From positions 1 through 51,851 of the forward strand of contig JAVBLE010000021.1 in the NCBI GenBank assembly GCA_031553685.1: DNA of 51,851 bases, in the 5' to 3' direction. Position numbers and translations under genes: made by a program. Below the pieces are notes generated by a model. It worked only from the letters and a program-made list of their open reading frames with translations. It searched no databases and was not told the DNA's origin. The stretch is from JAFGVL01 sp031553685. Lineage in GTDB: Bacteria; Bacteroidota; Bacteroidia; Bacteroidales; Paludibacteraceae. Shown piece by piece: positions 31,375-39,750 of the stretch (its first letter is position 1; each line of letters opens with the position of its first letter).

Positions 31375-32577
31375 TTACAACTCCAAATCACCACCATGCA
31401 CTTCGTGCCAAGGCAAACCATATTTATTCAACGCTTCCATAAACGGATCCGGATTAAATTCTTCCACATTAAACACACCCGCACCCGTCCATTCGCCGGT
31501 GAGGAACATCATAGCGCCAATCATTGCCGGAACTCCCGTTGTATAGCTCACACCCTGTGCGCCCGTTTCCTCATAAGCCGCTTGGTGCGAGCAGTTATTA
31601 TATACATAGTAAGTCGTCTCTTTGCCATCCTTTAATCCACGAATACGGCAACCAATCGAAGTTTCGCCTGTATAGTTTTCGCCCAAATCGCCCGGATTAG
31701 GCAATACAGCCTTCAAGAATTGGATAGGAACAATTTTTACACCATTGTAATCCACTTCGTCAATGCGCGCCATGCCAATATTTTGAATAACACGGAGATG
31801 CGTCAGATATTCCTGCCCGAAAGTCATCCAAAAGCGGGCGCGTTTCAGTGTCGGGAAGTTTTTTACCAACGACTCCAATTCTTCGTGGTAAATTACATAC
31901 GATTCTTTGGATCCGATGTTAGGGTAGGAGAGGGGCTTGTGTATTTCATGTGGATTGGTTTCTATCCATTTGCCGTTTTCGTAGTATTTTCCCCGCTGAG
32001 ATACTTCACGGATATTTATTTCAGGATTAAAATTGGTGGCAAATGCTTTGCCATGGTCGCCCGCATTGCAATCTACAATGTCAAGGTATTGAATTTCGTC
32101 GAAATGATGTTTGGCGGCATACGCTGTGTAAACGCTTGTTACACCCGGATCGAAACCGCACCCAAGAATAGCTGTCAGTCCTTTTGCTTTAAATCTATCC
32201 TGATAAGCCCATTGCCACGAATACTCAAACTTAGCTTCGTCCTTTGGTTCGTAGTTGGCAGTATCCAAGTAATTTACACCACACTCCAAACATGCGTCCA
32301 TAATCGTCAAATCCTGATAGGGAAGTGCCACATTGATAATCAATTTAGGTTTATGTGTGTTGAAGAGACTTACTAATTCGGCTACGCTGTCGGCATCTAC
32401 CTGAGCTGTTTGAATAGTTACATTGTAGCGTTTTTTTATTTCGGCGGCAATGGTGTCGCATTTTGATTTTGTGCGGCTTGCCAATACTATTTCGGAAAAA
32501 ACTTCCGGATGTTGTGCTACCTTGTGTACCACGACTGTGCCAACACCTCCGGCACCGATAATTACTACTTTTGACAT
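31375..32577 (-). CDS. carboxynorspermidine dehydrogenase (saccharopine dehydrogenase family)
   Basis: A 400-residue NAD(P)H enzyme that should condense aspartate semialdehyde with diaminopropane or putrescine to carboxynorspermidine or carboxyspermidine, the substrate of NspC. The Rossmann motif VVIIGAGGVGTVVVHKVA begins at residue 4. Later blocks include VALPYQDLTIMDACLECGVN, YLDTANYEPKDE, GCGFDPGVTSVYTAYA and YTTGVPAMIGAMMFLTGEW. The start is the ATG at 32577; the -7 box TAACTTTG (32611-32618) supports it over an upstream frame to 32655. It heads the run that ends with nspC. Confidence 0.93.
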   Translation of the reverse strand: MSKVVIIGAGGVGTVVVHKVAQHPEVFSEIVLASRTKSKCDTIAAEIKKRYNVTIQTAQVDADSVAELVSLFNTHKPKLIINVALPYQDLTIMDACLECGVNYLDTANYEPKDEAKFEYSWQWAYQDRFKAKGLTAILGCGFDPGVTSVYTAYAAKHHFDEIQYLDIVDCNAGDHGKAFATNFNPEINIREVSQRGKYYENGKWIETNPHEIHKPLSYPNIGSKESYVIYHEELESLVKNFPTLKRARFWMTFGQEYLTHLRVIQNIGMARIDEVDYNGVKIVPIQFLKAVLPNPGDLGENYTGETSIGCRIRGLKDGKETTYYVYNNCSHQAAYEETGAQGVSYTTGVPAMIGAMMFLTGEWTGAGVFNVEEFNPDPFMEALNKYGLPWHEVHGGDLEL

Positions 32578-32610
32578 GAAATTGAGTTCAAAAATTAAAA
32601 GATTAAAATT

Positions 32611-32618
32611 CAAAGTTA
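32611..32618 (-). promoter_or_regulatory. -7 box of the polyamine operon
   Basis: TAACTTTG on the minus strand, 33 bases before the ATG at 32577. A clear -33 TTTG at standard spacing is not seen. Confidence 0.5.
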
Positions 32619-32702
32619 GGTATAAATTCAAACTTTGAAATAATTTGCAGCACAAAAATAAACTAATTTTATGATAAAAGAAATATACGCTGGAATTCTA
32701 AC

Positions 32703-32738
32703 GCAAACGGCGTACCTGCTAAAAGATACGCCGTTTGC
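32703..32738. terminator. hairpin downstream of the OmpA-family gene
   Basis: A perfect 12-bp stem, gcaaacggcgta (32703-32714) with its complement at 32727-32738, and a 12-nt loop. It lies 24 bases beyond the stop of the 32763 gene. No strong T run follows on the minus strand, so efficiency is uncertain. Confidence 0.65.
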
Positions 32739-32762
32739 AAATTTGTTTTGTAAGTGCGATGA

Positions 32763-34376
32763 TTACTCAGCGACAATGAGTTCTACCCGTCTGTTTTGTT
32801 TACGGTTCGCTTCATTTGTGTTTGGAACAATCGGTTCGCGATCGAGTTTTGAAATAGTGCCAAATATACGGTTAGGATCAATCCCTTGCGAAACCAAATA
32901 TGCTTTGGCTTTTTCGGCGCGTTGCAGACCTATTTTTTGGTTGATGGCATCACCACCGATGTCGCAGGTATGTCCGTAGATAAACACATTCATGTCGGGA
33001 TTTTGTTGCAAAACAGTTACTTTTTCATCCAATGCCCGTTTTTGCGAAGGTGTAAGCGATGTTTGGGATATTGCATACAATTCTACCGGAGTTTGCAGTA
33101 TTTCTTTAGGCGTACCCGGTGTTGCAACTGTTTTTAGAGGTTGGGCAACTGTTTGTTTTGCAGGTTGTTTGGTGGCTGTTTGTTTCGCCGGTTTTGTGGT
33201 GCTTGTTTTAGTTGTTTTGGGTTGAACAGGCTGAACAGGTTGTTCGACAGGAGTTGTTTGCACAACTTGTTGGGATTCTTCTTTTTTACTATTTTCTTGC
33301 GCCCAGCGTTGTACTGCTTCTTCCTGCTCTTTGGCTAAGCGTTGGGCTTCTTCCATTTTTTTGCGTTGAGCTTCTTCGCGTTTGGCTTTTTCGGCAGCTA
33401 AGGCAGCTCTGATAGCTTCGTCGCTTGTTGGGTCTGCTTTGGCTGTTGTGGTTTTTTTGTTTTTATTGGTATCTGAAGTCGGGGCAGAACTACTTTTGTT
33501 TTTGTTTTTGATTTCACCACAGCCAAAGGCTAAGCGAAGATTTATGCCTACAGCCAATGGGCTGATTTTATCCGCAATGGCTTCATTGTTAATTTGTGAT
33601 TCTACCATGCTGTTCATCGGCAACTCACTGCTTTGCGCATAGGATACAAAGGGTTTATTGTTTTCTTTTAAAACATTATTCAGTCCATAATCCACATAAA
33701 AACCGGTATATAAAGAGTTCTTTTTGCCGATAGCCCATTTAGCACCAATTTCGGCTGAAGCAAAATAGGCTAAATCGAGGTCTAAATCACCTTTTTGAGA
33801 CAGGTTACTGTATTCACCCAATCCATATTCGGGCAAGTCATAAATCGAGGTTGAGGTTGACGGGAAATAACCGCTGGTGGTAATATCTGCATTTTCGGCT
33901 TTGTAAGTTGCCGAAACCGGCAGTCCGATTTTTCCACCTAATGCTGCGTAAAATTTATTTTCGTCTCCAACCTGATATTGTAACATTAAAGGAATATTAA
34001 TATACAATGCTTGTTGTTTCTCTGTATAATCATTAATTGTGTATGAGAAATCAAAAGAAGTGCCTGGTAGAAGCGGATTAGCTTCGGTAGTAACGCTATT
34101 GCTTCCGGTAATATTTTTCTTAAAAGTGGCTTCGGATTTATATAAATTGATGTCGGCGCCGGTACTTAGTCCCCAGTTTTTACAGAAAAACAAAGTGTAG
34201 CCTAATCCGGCTTTTCCCCCGTAACCAATGATTTGAGTGGCATTGTTGGGTTTGTATTGCAAGGAAGATACTCCTGCGCCTGCATTGATTGAAAACTCAT
34301 GACGAGGATTTATTTCTTGGGCTTGTGCTGTAGCAAGAAAAACAACGAATAGTGTTGAGATTAAAATATGTTTCAT
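32763..34376 (-). CDS. OmpA-family protein with N-terminal beta-barrel and long linker
   Basis: A 537-residue outer-membrane protein. A signal peptide (1-19) is followed by an 8-strand-like barrel (about 25-285; GAGVSSLQYKPNN, GGKAGLGYTLFF, ...INLRLAFGCGE). Next comes a charged coiled-coil/low-complexity linker (about 315-365, repeats of AAEKAKREEAQRKKMEEAQR) and a Pro/Thr/Lys stretch (about 375-430). The C-terminal OmpA domain binds peptidoglycan (MNVFIYGHTCDIGGDAINQK, VSQGIDPNRIFG, NRKQNRRVELIVAE). It probably tethers the outer membrane to the wall. A -7 box TACCTTTG lies at 34410-34417. Confidence 0.88.
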   Translation of the reverse strand: MKHILISTLFVVFLATAQAQEINPRHEFSINAGAGVSSLQYKPNNATQIIGYGGKAGLGYTLFFCKNWGLSTGADINLYKSEATFKKNITGSNSVTTEANPLLPGTSFDFSYTINDYTEKQQALYINIPLMLQYQVGDENKFYAALGGKIGLPVSATYKAENADITTSGYFPSTSTSIYDLPEYGLGEYSNLSQKGDLDLDLAYFASAEIGAKWAIGKKNSLYTGFYVDYGLNNVLKENNKPFVSYAQSSELPMNSMVESQINNEAIADKISPLAVGINLRLAFGCGEIKNKNKSSSAPTSDTNKNKKTTTAKADPTSDEAIRAALAAEKAKREEAQRKKMEEAQRLAKEQEEAVQRWAQENSKKEESQQVVQTTPVEQPVQPVQPKTTKTSTTKPAKQTATKQPAKQTVAQPLKTVATPGTPKEILQTPVELYAISQTSLTPSQKRALDEKVTVLQQNPDMNVFIYGHTCDIGGDAINQKIGLQRAEKAKAYLVSQGIDPNRIFGTISKLDREPIVPNTNEANRKQNRRVELIVAE

Positions 34377-34409
34377 ATTATTGATGTGTTAAAATTCAAA
34401 AATTACGCC

Positions 34410-34417
34410 CAAAGGTA
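34410..34417 (-). promoter_or_regulatory. -7 box of the OmpA-family gene
   Basis: TACCTTTG on the minus strand, 33 bases before the ATG at 34376. Confidence 0.5.
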
Positions 34418-34543
34418 TAATAATATTTGAATAGAAAATATTTTAGAGCCACATCTAATTAATAAAGTACTTTTTGCATGGGAATAATTTATTTCTTTAA
34501 ATCCTCTTATGTTTACAAAATAAGTATTTTGAAATAAATAATG

Positions 34544-34686
34544 ATACATTTTGTAACCATGAAATCTATTAGCCAGAGATTGCTTCGTTCCTCGCAATGA
34601 AGACCGCTAACCGAAGCGTCATTGCGAGGAACGAAGCAATCCGAACCGATAAAAACATATCAATAAATTGTTTTGTAAACTTATAT
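34544..34686. repeat. dispersed MITE-like repeat copy C
   Basis: Contains an inner inverted repeat: agagattgcttcgttcctcg (34575-34594) and its complement around 34618-34641. The whole 140-bp unit matches 38691-38835 (shared starts tattagcca/tattagtca gagattgcttcg and ends aataaattgttttgt/aataatttgttgtgt). It lies in a gap of about 460 bp (34377-34836) that otherwise holds only promoters. Confidence 0.8.
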
Positions 34687-34836
34687 CATTATTTATATTG
34701 AAATGCTTAGTGTATATTATGAGTGTTATTTTTGTATTGTTTTTAACAAAATATAAGAAATTATTTCCAAATAGAATAGGAAGAGTAAAACGGAAATAGA
34801 ATATTTTTGTTTTTCGGAAAAATAAAAACAGGAAAT

Positions 34837-35583
34837 ATGGTTGAACTATCAAAAGCAGACGAATACAAAATATTCAAAATACACCAAAAGGCTCGAAAGT
34901 GCATCAAACAATACGGTTTAATAGAGGAAGGCGACCGTATATTAATCGGTCTTTCGGGAGGGAAAGATTCGTTGGCTTTGACCGAAATACTGGGCGAAAA
35001 AAGTAAAATATTTAATCCCCGCTTTTCGTTGGTTGCAGCGCATATTACGATTACAAATGTTGGTTATCAATCCGATTTGGAATATTTGGAAAGCCAGGCG
35101 GCACAATATAATATGCCTTTTGTGCATCATACAACTAATTTTGACGATAGCACTGATAACCGGAAATCGCCTTGTTTTCTTTGCTCGTGGAATCGCCGGA
35201 AAACTTTGTTTGAAATAGCCAAAGCGTATGGTTGCAATAGAATTGCGCTTGGGCATCATCAGGACGATATTCTCGAAACGCTGCTAATGAACATGGCGTT
35301 TCAAGGGGCTATCGGCACCATGCCTCCCAAACTGAAAATGGATAAGTTTGATATGACCATTATCCGCCCACTGGCGCTGAATAGCGAAAAAGAAATGATC
35401 GAGCTTGCCAAGATCCGCCAATTCAGGAAGCAACAGAAAAATTGCCCTTACGAGAAAGATTCGCACCGTTCGGATATGAAATCTATTTTGCACAGGTTGG
35501 AAGCAATGAACCCGAATGCACGGCATAGTTTGTGGAGTTGCATGAACAATGTGCAACAGGAATATTTACCGGAGAAAATCTGA
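34837..35583 (+). CDS. ttcA: TtcA-like tRNA 2-thiocytidine synthase
   Basis: A 248-residue PP-loop ATPase. IGLSGGKDSLALTEILGEKS holds the adenylation motif SGGKDS (about 37-42). PCFLCSWNRRKTLFEIA supplies the CxxC pair and KNCPYEKDSHR a third Cys, the set that ligates the [4Fe-4S] cluster in TtcA. IALGHHQDDILETLLMNMAF is also typical. TtcA thiolates C32 of certain tRNAs. The start is the ATG at 34837; an upstream TTG overlaps the -7 box TATTTTTG (34802-34809). A family-level call; related TtuA-type enzymes cannot be fully excluded. Confidence 0.85.
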   Translation: MVELSKADEYKIFKIHQKARKCIKQYGLIEEGDRILIGLSGGKDSLALTEILGEKSKIFNPRFSLVAAHITITNVGYQSDLEYLESQAAQYNMPFVHHTTNFDDSTDNRKSPCFLCSWNRRKTLFEIAKAYGCNRIALGHHQDDILETLLMNMAFQGAIGTMPPKLKMDKFDMTIIRPLALNSEKEMIELAKIRQFRKQQKNCPYEKDSHRSDMKSILHRLEAMNPNARHSLWSCMNNVQQEYLPEKI

Positions 35584-35587
35584 ATTA

Positions 35588-35613
35588 TAGAAACGCGATT
35601 TATCGCGTTTCTA
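35588..35613. terminator. hairpin between ttcA-like gene and permease
   Basis: An 11-bp stem (tagaaacgcga / tcgcgtttcta, 35588-35598 with 35603-35613) with a 4-nt loop between two convergent genes. No long T run. Confidence 0.6.
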
Positions 35614-35625
35614 CTCTAACGGCGG

Positions 35626-36738
35626 TCATTCAATCTCGGTTTTGTCTTCAAAAAAATTGTCATTCCCGATAATAAATCGTTGATAATACGAAATTAAGAT
35701 GGTGGTTATCGGCAGCGCAATTATCATTCCTAAAACACCAAACAGCGCTCCCCAAACGGAAAGTGAAAGGAGTATGATAGCCGGATTAAGTCCCATCGCC
35801 TTGCCCATTATCTTGGGTACCAACACCAAGTCTTCGAAAACTTGTACAACAACGATTACTAAAAGCGCCCAAAGCCCAACCCACCAAAATGGCTGTCCGG
35901 TTTCAATCGATTTTAACATTACAAATAAGGAGATGGGCGGTAGCATTACTAATTTCAGATAGGGAACAAGGGTTAATAATCCCATCAGAATACCTAAAAG
36001 TAATCCTAATGGTAAATCAATTATCACAAATCCGATTGCCAGCAGTACGCCTGAAATAAGTGAAATAAGGGCTTGACCACGAAAATAACGATTCATGCCG
36101 CTTTCCAAATCGCCCAAAATATTAATTACTAAATGACGATATTTTTGCGGTACAAGATTGATGAAGTTTTCCGAAAAGTTTTCGTAATCCAACAATATAA
36201 ATACGGTATATAGAAAGACTATGAAAATTACAAACAAACTGACTAAGAAATCAATAGAATCTGACAAAATCCCCCAGAAGCGAGGCATAACCACAGTCAA
36301 AGCTTGTTTAATATTGTCCTGGCTAAGCAAATTGTTTAAATCTATTTTATCTAACCAAGTGATTATACTCTGTTTGACTTCGGGCGAAAGATATTCGTTT
36401 TGTTGCAAATGTTTCATGTAATCGGCAAGCAGTCCGCTTGTGCGGGCTATCTCGTTGATTATTGGAGGGATAGAGAAAAATAAAATAACACCAAGCACCA
36501 AAAGAACGCTGAATAACGCTAAAAGAATAGAAGCCATCCTGCTTTTCAACTTGCAACGATATTGGTAAAACCGCACCAATGGATACAGCATATAAGCCAG
36601 TAACCACGCAATGAAAAACGGTAACAATACACCGCTTAATTTCCCCAGTAAGAGAAAAAGCCCCACTCCCAATGCTATCCCGATAAGGATTCGCACCACA
36701 CGGTCGAATGTAAATGGGCGTTTAAAATGTTCGTTCAT
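35626..36738 (-). CDS. AI-2E-family permease (PerM/YdiK type)
   Basis: A 370-residue membrane protein with about eight helices: two pairs at the N-terminus (about 13-100), a soluble helical segment (about 100-155), then the conserved C-terminal half. GMNRYFRGQALISLISGVLL, GLLLGILMGLLTLVPYLKLV and VPKIMGKAMGLNPAIILLSL mark the family. Members include AI-2 exporter TqsA and Na+/H+ antiporters, so the substrate is open. It is divergent from the DUF4491-GNAT gene. Confidence 0.88.
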   Translation of the reverse strand: MNEHFKRPFTFDRVVRILIGIALGVGLFLLLGKLSGVLLPFFIAWLLAYMLYPLVRFYQYRCKLKSRMASILLALFSVLLVLGVILFFSIPPIINEIARTSGLLADYMKHLQQNEYLSPEVKQSIITWLDKIDLNNLLSQDNIKQALTVVMPRFWGILSDSIDFLVSLFVIFIVFLYTVFILLDYENFSENFINLVPQKYRHLVINILGDLESGMNRYFRGQALISLISGVLLAIGFVIIDLPLGLLLGILMGLLTLVPYLKLVMLPPISLFVMLKSIETGQPFWWVGLWALLVIVVVQVFEDLVLVPKIMGKAMGLNPAIILLSLSVWGALFGVLGMIIALPITTILISYYQRFIIGNDNFFEDKTEIE

Positions 36739-36863
36739 ATAATTTCATATTATATTTTATGCAAAATAACGACTTTTTGAGTCAAGAAACAACACAAGAA
36801 AGGCAAACTAAGTTCACAACACAAATTATTAGTATATCTTTGACAAAATTTTTGCACACAACT

Positions 36864-37673
36864 ATGTATTTTGAAGGACTACTGATCGGATTATTCTCAT
36901 TCCTCATTATCGGGCTGTTCCACCCGCTTGTTATCAAAGTCGAATATTATTTTGGACGAAAATGCTGGTGGGTATTCCTGTTGGTAGCAATCATATTTAT
37001 GGCACTTTCGATAACCACCTCACATATATTACTTTCAATAGCAGCAGGCGTAATAGGGTTCACATGCTTGTGGAGTATCCGCGAAATCTTAGAGCAACAA
37101 GAGCGCGTGCGAAAAGGAAATTTCCCATTAAATCCAAACCGCAAAGGAAACTTCAACATTCGAGAAGAAAAAGCAAGCGATCACAAAGCCATTCGCAGGG
37201 TACTCGAAGAGGCTTTCGGGCAACCTGACGAAGCCTTTTTAGTGGAAAAATTACGCAAAAATCCGGTTTTCAACCCACAATTATCGCTAATTGCAACAAT
37301 CGACGAAATTATCATCGGCCATATCCTCTTTATTCCGGTAGAAATAATTGATGAAAGAGGAAACCATTTCCCGTCACTATCACTCTCTCCCATAGCCGTT
37401 TTGCCCGATTTTCAGAAAAAAGGAATCGGCAGCGAACTCATACAAAAAGGAATGGAAATAGCCCGACAAGAAAAGTTCCATTCAATCATCGTCTTAGGAC
37501 AAGCCGACTATTACCTCCGCTTCGGATTTCAACAAGCATCCCGTTTCAACATCTGCAGCCCCTATCCCGATGTCCCCGAAGAATGCTTTATGGCAGTAGA
37601 ACTAACGCCCGGTTCGCTAAAAGATATACATGGCACCGTGCGTTATCCCAAAGAATTTGGCATATTCCAATAA
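36864..37673 (+). CDS. DUF4491-GNAT fusion protein
   Basis: A 269-residue protein with two parts. Residues 1-90 are a DUF4491-type membrane domain with three hydrophobic helices (MYFEGLLIGLFSFLIIGLFH, CWWVFLLVAIIFMALSI, SIAAGVIGFTCLWSI) ending in a basic KGNFPLNPNRK. Residues about 98-269 are a YhbS-like GNAT acetyltransferase with the acetyl-CoA loop LPDFQKKGIGSELIQKGME. The ATG at 36864 is chosen because the -7 box TATCTTTG (36835-36842) lies between it and an upstream in-frame ATG at 36759. The acetyl acceptor is unknown. Confidence 0.8.
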   Translation: MYFEGLLIGLFSFLIIGLFHPLVIKVEYYFGRKCWWVFLLVAIIFMALSITTSHILLSIAAGVIGFTCLWSIREILEQQERVRKGNFPLNPNRKGNFNIREEKASDHKAIRRVLEEAFGQPDEAFLVEKLRKNPVFNPQLSLIATIDEIIIGHILFIPVEIIDERGNHFPSLSLSPIAVLPDFQKKGIGSELIQKGMEIARQEKFHSIIVLGQADYYLRFGFQQASRFNICSPYPDVPEECFMAVELTPGSLKDIHGTVRYPKEFGIFQ

Positions 37674-37676
37674 CAT

Positions 37677-38411
37677 TCAGGCAAAAGTAATCCGGCTCCG
37701 GCAAACAGACTCATTGCCTTTTTTAGTATCAATAATACAATCAGTCTCCGAAACATTACTTTGGAATAACTTCAATTTATCGCCAAAACCACCTTCGGCA
37801 AGATACACCACTTCAAACTTCCGGATCGTATTATCTTTGAAAAAATCAAGGTCGAATACATTAATCACATGCTCAATATACTTGATACTGTTCATGTGCT
37901 TATTGATATCAATATCGCTGTATCGCACAGTATAACCAATTATAGGCTCCCCACCCGCCTCCGGTATTTTTGAAGGCTTCCCTACCGGACAAGCAATCCC
38001 ATCCGCAATATAATCCGCAATATCCGGGCGCCACGCCATAATATCAATCGGGCGGCGCGTTTCAACACCAATCGCAGCCCAGATAGTTCGCGCATAAGCA
38101 AGCGTTTCGCCCGCCAAACTCACCAATCGGAAACACCGTTGCGTAAAATACCGCGTAACATCCTCAATCCAAGTCTCCACCAGCAACTCCTCGTCATGAT
38201 TCGGATATTCGTAAATCTCAATACTCAACCGCGAAAGCACCCACGCCACCCCATCCTTCGAAATAGCCTCATAACCAAAACCCCGCTGATGTGCATGAAT
38301 TGTAGCCGCCTTTAATAAAAAATTCCCTAAAACCGGTAGCGTAGCCTTCCCCTTGAAATCGCACACATACGACTCCACATAAAACTTATATTCACCCAAC
38401 TTTGTCAACAT
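37677..38411 (-). CDS. acyl-ACP thioesterase (FatA/FatB type)
   Basis: A 244-residue double-hotdog protein that should release fatty acids from acyl carrier protein. The first hotdog (about 5-120) has LGNFLLKAATIHAHQRGFGY and WVLSRLSIEIYEYP. The second (about 150-244) has GYTVRYSDIDINKHMNSIKY with the conserved Asn and His of the family's active site, then FDLDFFKDNTIRKFEVVYLA. The two stops converge with the GNAT fusion (3 bp apart). Chain-length specificity is not readable. Confidence 0.9.
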   Translation of the reverse strand: MLTKLGEYKFYVESYVCDFKGKATLPVLGNFLLKAATIHAHQRGFGYEAISKDGVAWVLSRLSIEIYEYPNHDEELLVETWIEDVTRYFTQRCFRLVSLAGETLAYARTIWAAIGVETRRPIDIMAWRPDIADYIADGIACPVGKPSKIPEAGGEPIIGYTVRYSDIDINKHMNSIKYIEHVINVFDLDFFKDNTIRKFEVVYLAEGGFGDKLKLFQSNVSETDCIIDTKKGNESVCRSRITFA

Positions 38412-38448
38412 ACATACAACATTCTTTATTTATTACCAATAAAATCAT

Positions 38449-38625
38449 TAGGGGGCGGCGGGGTGAGGTGGGCGGGGTCGGGCTGTCCGCTATACTCCTC
38501 GCTCGCATGCCTATCAGGGTTGTAGAGACGCAAGATTTTGCGTCTCTACTGCTTCTATCCCTCGCGCGTCCGCCCTCACGGGACGGGTTGGCGCACCAAA
38601 CCCACACAAGAACACCTTAACACAT
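38449..38625. repeat. GC-rich dispersed element with inner hairpin
   Basis: About 175 bp much richer in G and C than its surroundings, in the gap 38412-38898. It starts ggggcggcggggtgaggtgg and ends cgggttggcgcaccaaaccc. At its centre gtagagacgcaa (38522-38533) and ttgcgtctctac (38538-38549) form a perfect 12-bp stem. Frames across it encode arginine/proline-rich peptides but no recognisable protein. Confidence 0.65.
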
Positions 38626-38690
38626 TTTATCATAAACCAAGTGCAAATATACACAGTATTGCCAAATAAATATTTAAAAGCAATTAATGA

Positions 38691-38835
38691 TATATTTTAC
38701 AAACACAAGTTCTATTAGTCAGAGATTGCTTCGTCGTTCCTCCTCGCAATGACGCTTTGGTTAACTATCGTCATTGCGAGGAACGAAGCAATCTGAACTA
38801 ACAAAAACATATTAATAATTTGTTGTGTGAACTTA
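38691..38835. repeat. dispersed MITE-like repeat copy D
   Basis: Matches copy C at 34544-34686 along its length, including the inner inverted repeat (agagattgcttcgtcgttcc near 38722 and gaggaacgaagcaatct near 38777). It ends just before the tyrA promoter region. Confidence 0.8.
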
Positions 38836-38898
38836 GAAAGAAACAGCATCAAAAACTTTTTCCTAATTTTGCACGATAAATTATTAAATAAAAACAAC

Positions 38899-39672
38899 AT
38901 GAAAATACTAATACTCGGTGCCGGCAAAATGGGCACTTTCTTAACAGACGCCCTGTGTCTCAAGCACGAAGTAGCACTTTTCGATACAGACCCCAAACGC
39001 CTCCGGTTTGTATTCAATACCCAACGCCTGACCGAACTAAGCGAAATCCAAGCATTCAAACCCGAACTCGTTATCAATGCCACCACATTAAAATACACAA
39101 TCGAAGCCTTCGAAATGGTAATGCCATACCTGCCAGAAGACTGCATGTTGTCAGACATCGCCTCAGTAAAAACAGGTTTGCCCGAATATTACGCCAAAGC
39201 CCGGAAGCGTTTTGTATCCACCCATCCCATGTTTGGACCTACCTTTGCCAATTTGGATAACCTCAACACCCAAAACACAATCATCATTACCGAGTCGGAC
39301 GAAATGGGAAAAGCCTTTTTCAAAGAATTCTACCGCTCGCTCAAACTGAATATTTTCGAATACAGTTTTTTAGAACACGATGAAACCATAGCCTATTCGT
39401 TATCAATCCCATTTGTATCCACACTTGTATTTGCTTCGGTGATGAAAAAGCAAGAAGCACCCGGAACAACTTTCAAGAAACACATGGATGTAGCCCGCGG
39501 GCTTCTTTCAGAAGACGATTACCTGTTATCCGAAATCTTATTCAATCCCTTCACGCCCGAGCAGGTAAAAAAGATACAAGAACAATTAACCGCACTTTTG
39601 GAAATAATCAACCAGAAGGACAATGATAAAATGAAAAATTTCTTGGAAAAAGTAAGAAAGAATATCGAGTAA
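38899..39672 (+). CDS. tyrA: prephenate dehydrogenase (TyrA family)
   Basis: A 257-residue NAD(P)-dependent enzyme that converts prephenate to 4-hydroxyphenylpyruvate on the tyrosine route. The Rossmann motif MKILILGAGKMGTFLTDALC starts the protein. MLSDIASVKTGLPEYYAKAR holds the SVK segment near 95 and STHPMFGPTFANLDN the catalytic His of the HPMFGP motif near 115. HDETIAYSLSIPFVSTLVFA contributes the helical domain. The start is the ATG at 38899; an upstream frame to 38827 overlaps the -7 box TAATTTTG (38864-38871). Short but complete for the family. Confidence 0.88.
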   Translation: MKILILGAGKMGTFLTDALCLKHEVALFDTDPKRLRFVFNTQRLTELSEIQAFKPELVINATTLKYTIEAFEMVMPYLPEDCMLSDIASVKTGLPEYYAKARKRFVSTHPMFGPTFANLDNLNTQNTIIITESDEMGKAFFKEFYRSLKLNIFEYSFLEHDETIAYSLSIPFVSTLVFASVMKKQEAPGTTFKKHMDVARGLLSEDDYLLSEILFNPFTPEQVKKIQEQLTALLEIINQKDNDKMKNFLEKVRKNIE

Positions 39673-39693
39673 GAAAAATTTATTTTTCACAAT

Positions 39694-39727
39694 AAAAAAT
39701 GGGAAGTAGAAACACTTCCCATTTTTT
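39694..39727. terminator. bidirectional terminator after tyrA
   Basis: A 14-bp stem (aaaaaatgggaagt / acttcccatttttt) around a 6-nt loop, with T runs both ways, between two convergent genes. Confidence 0.9.
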
Positions 39728-39750
39728 ATTTATTGCCCCGTATTTAATAC

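Noticed and set aside
36759..36863. An N-terminal extension of 35 residues to the DUF4491-GNAT protein
   Set aside because: A -7 promoter box lies inside the extension and the DUF4491 domain starts exactly at the ATG 36864.
38392..38620. Open frames on both strands of about 71 codons
   Set aside because: They lie in the GC-rich dispersed element and encode Arg/Pro/Ser-rich peptides without any start signal.
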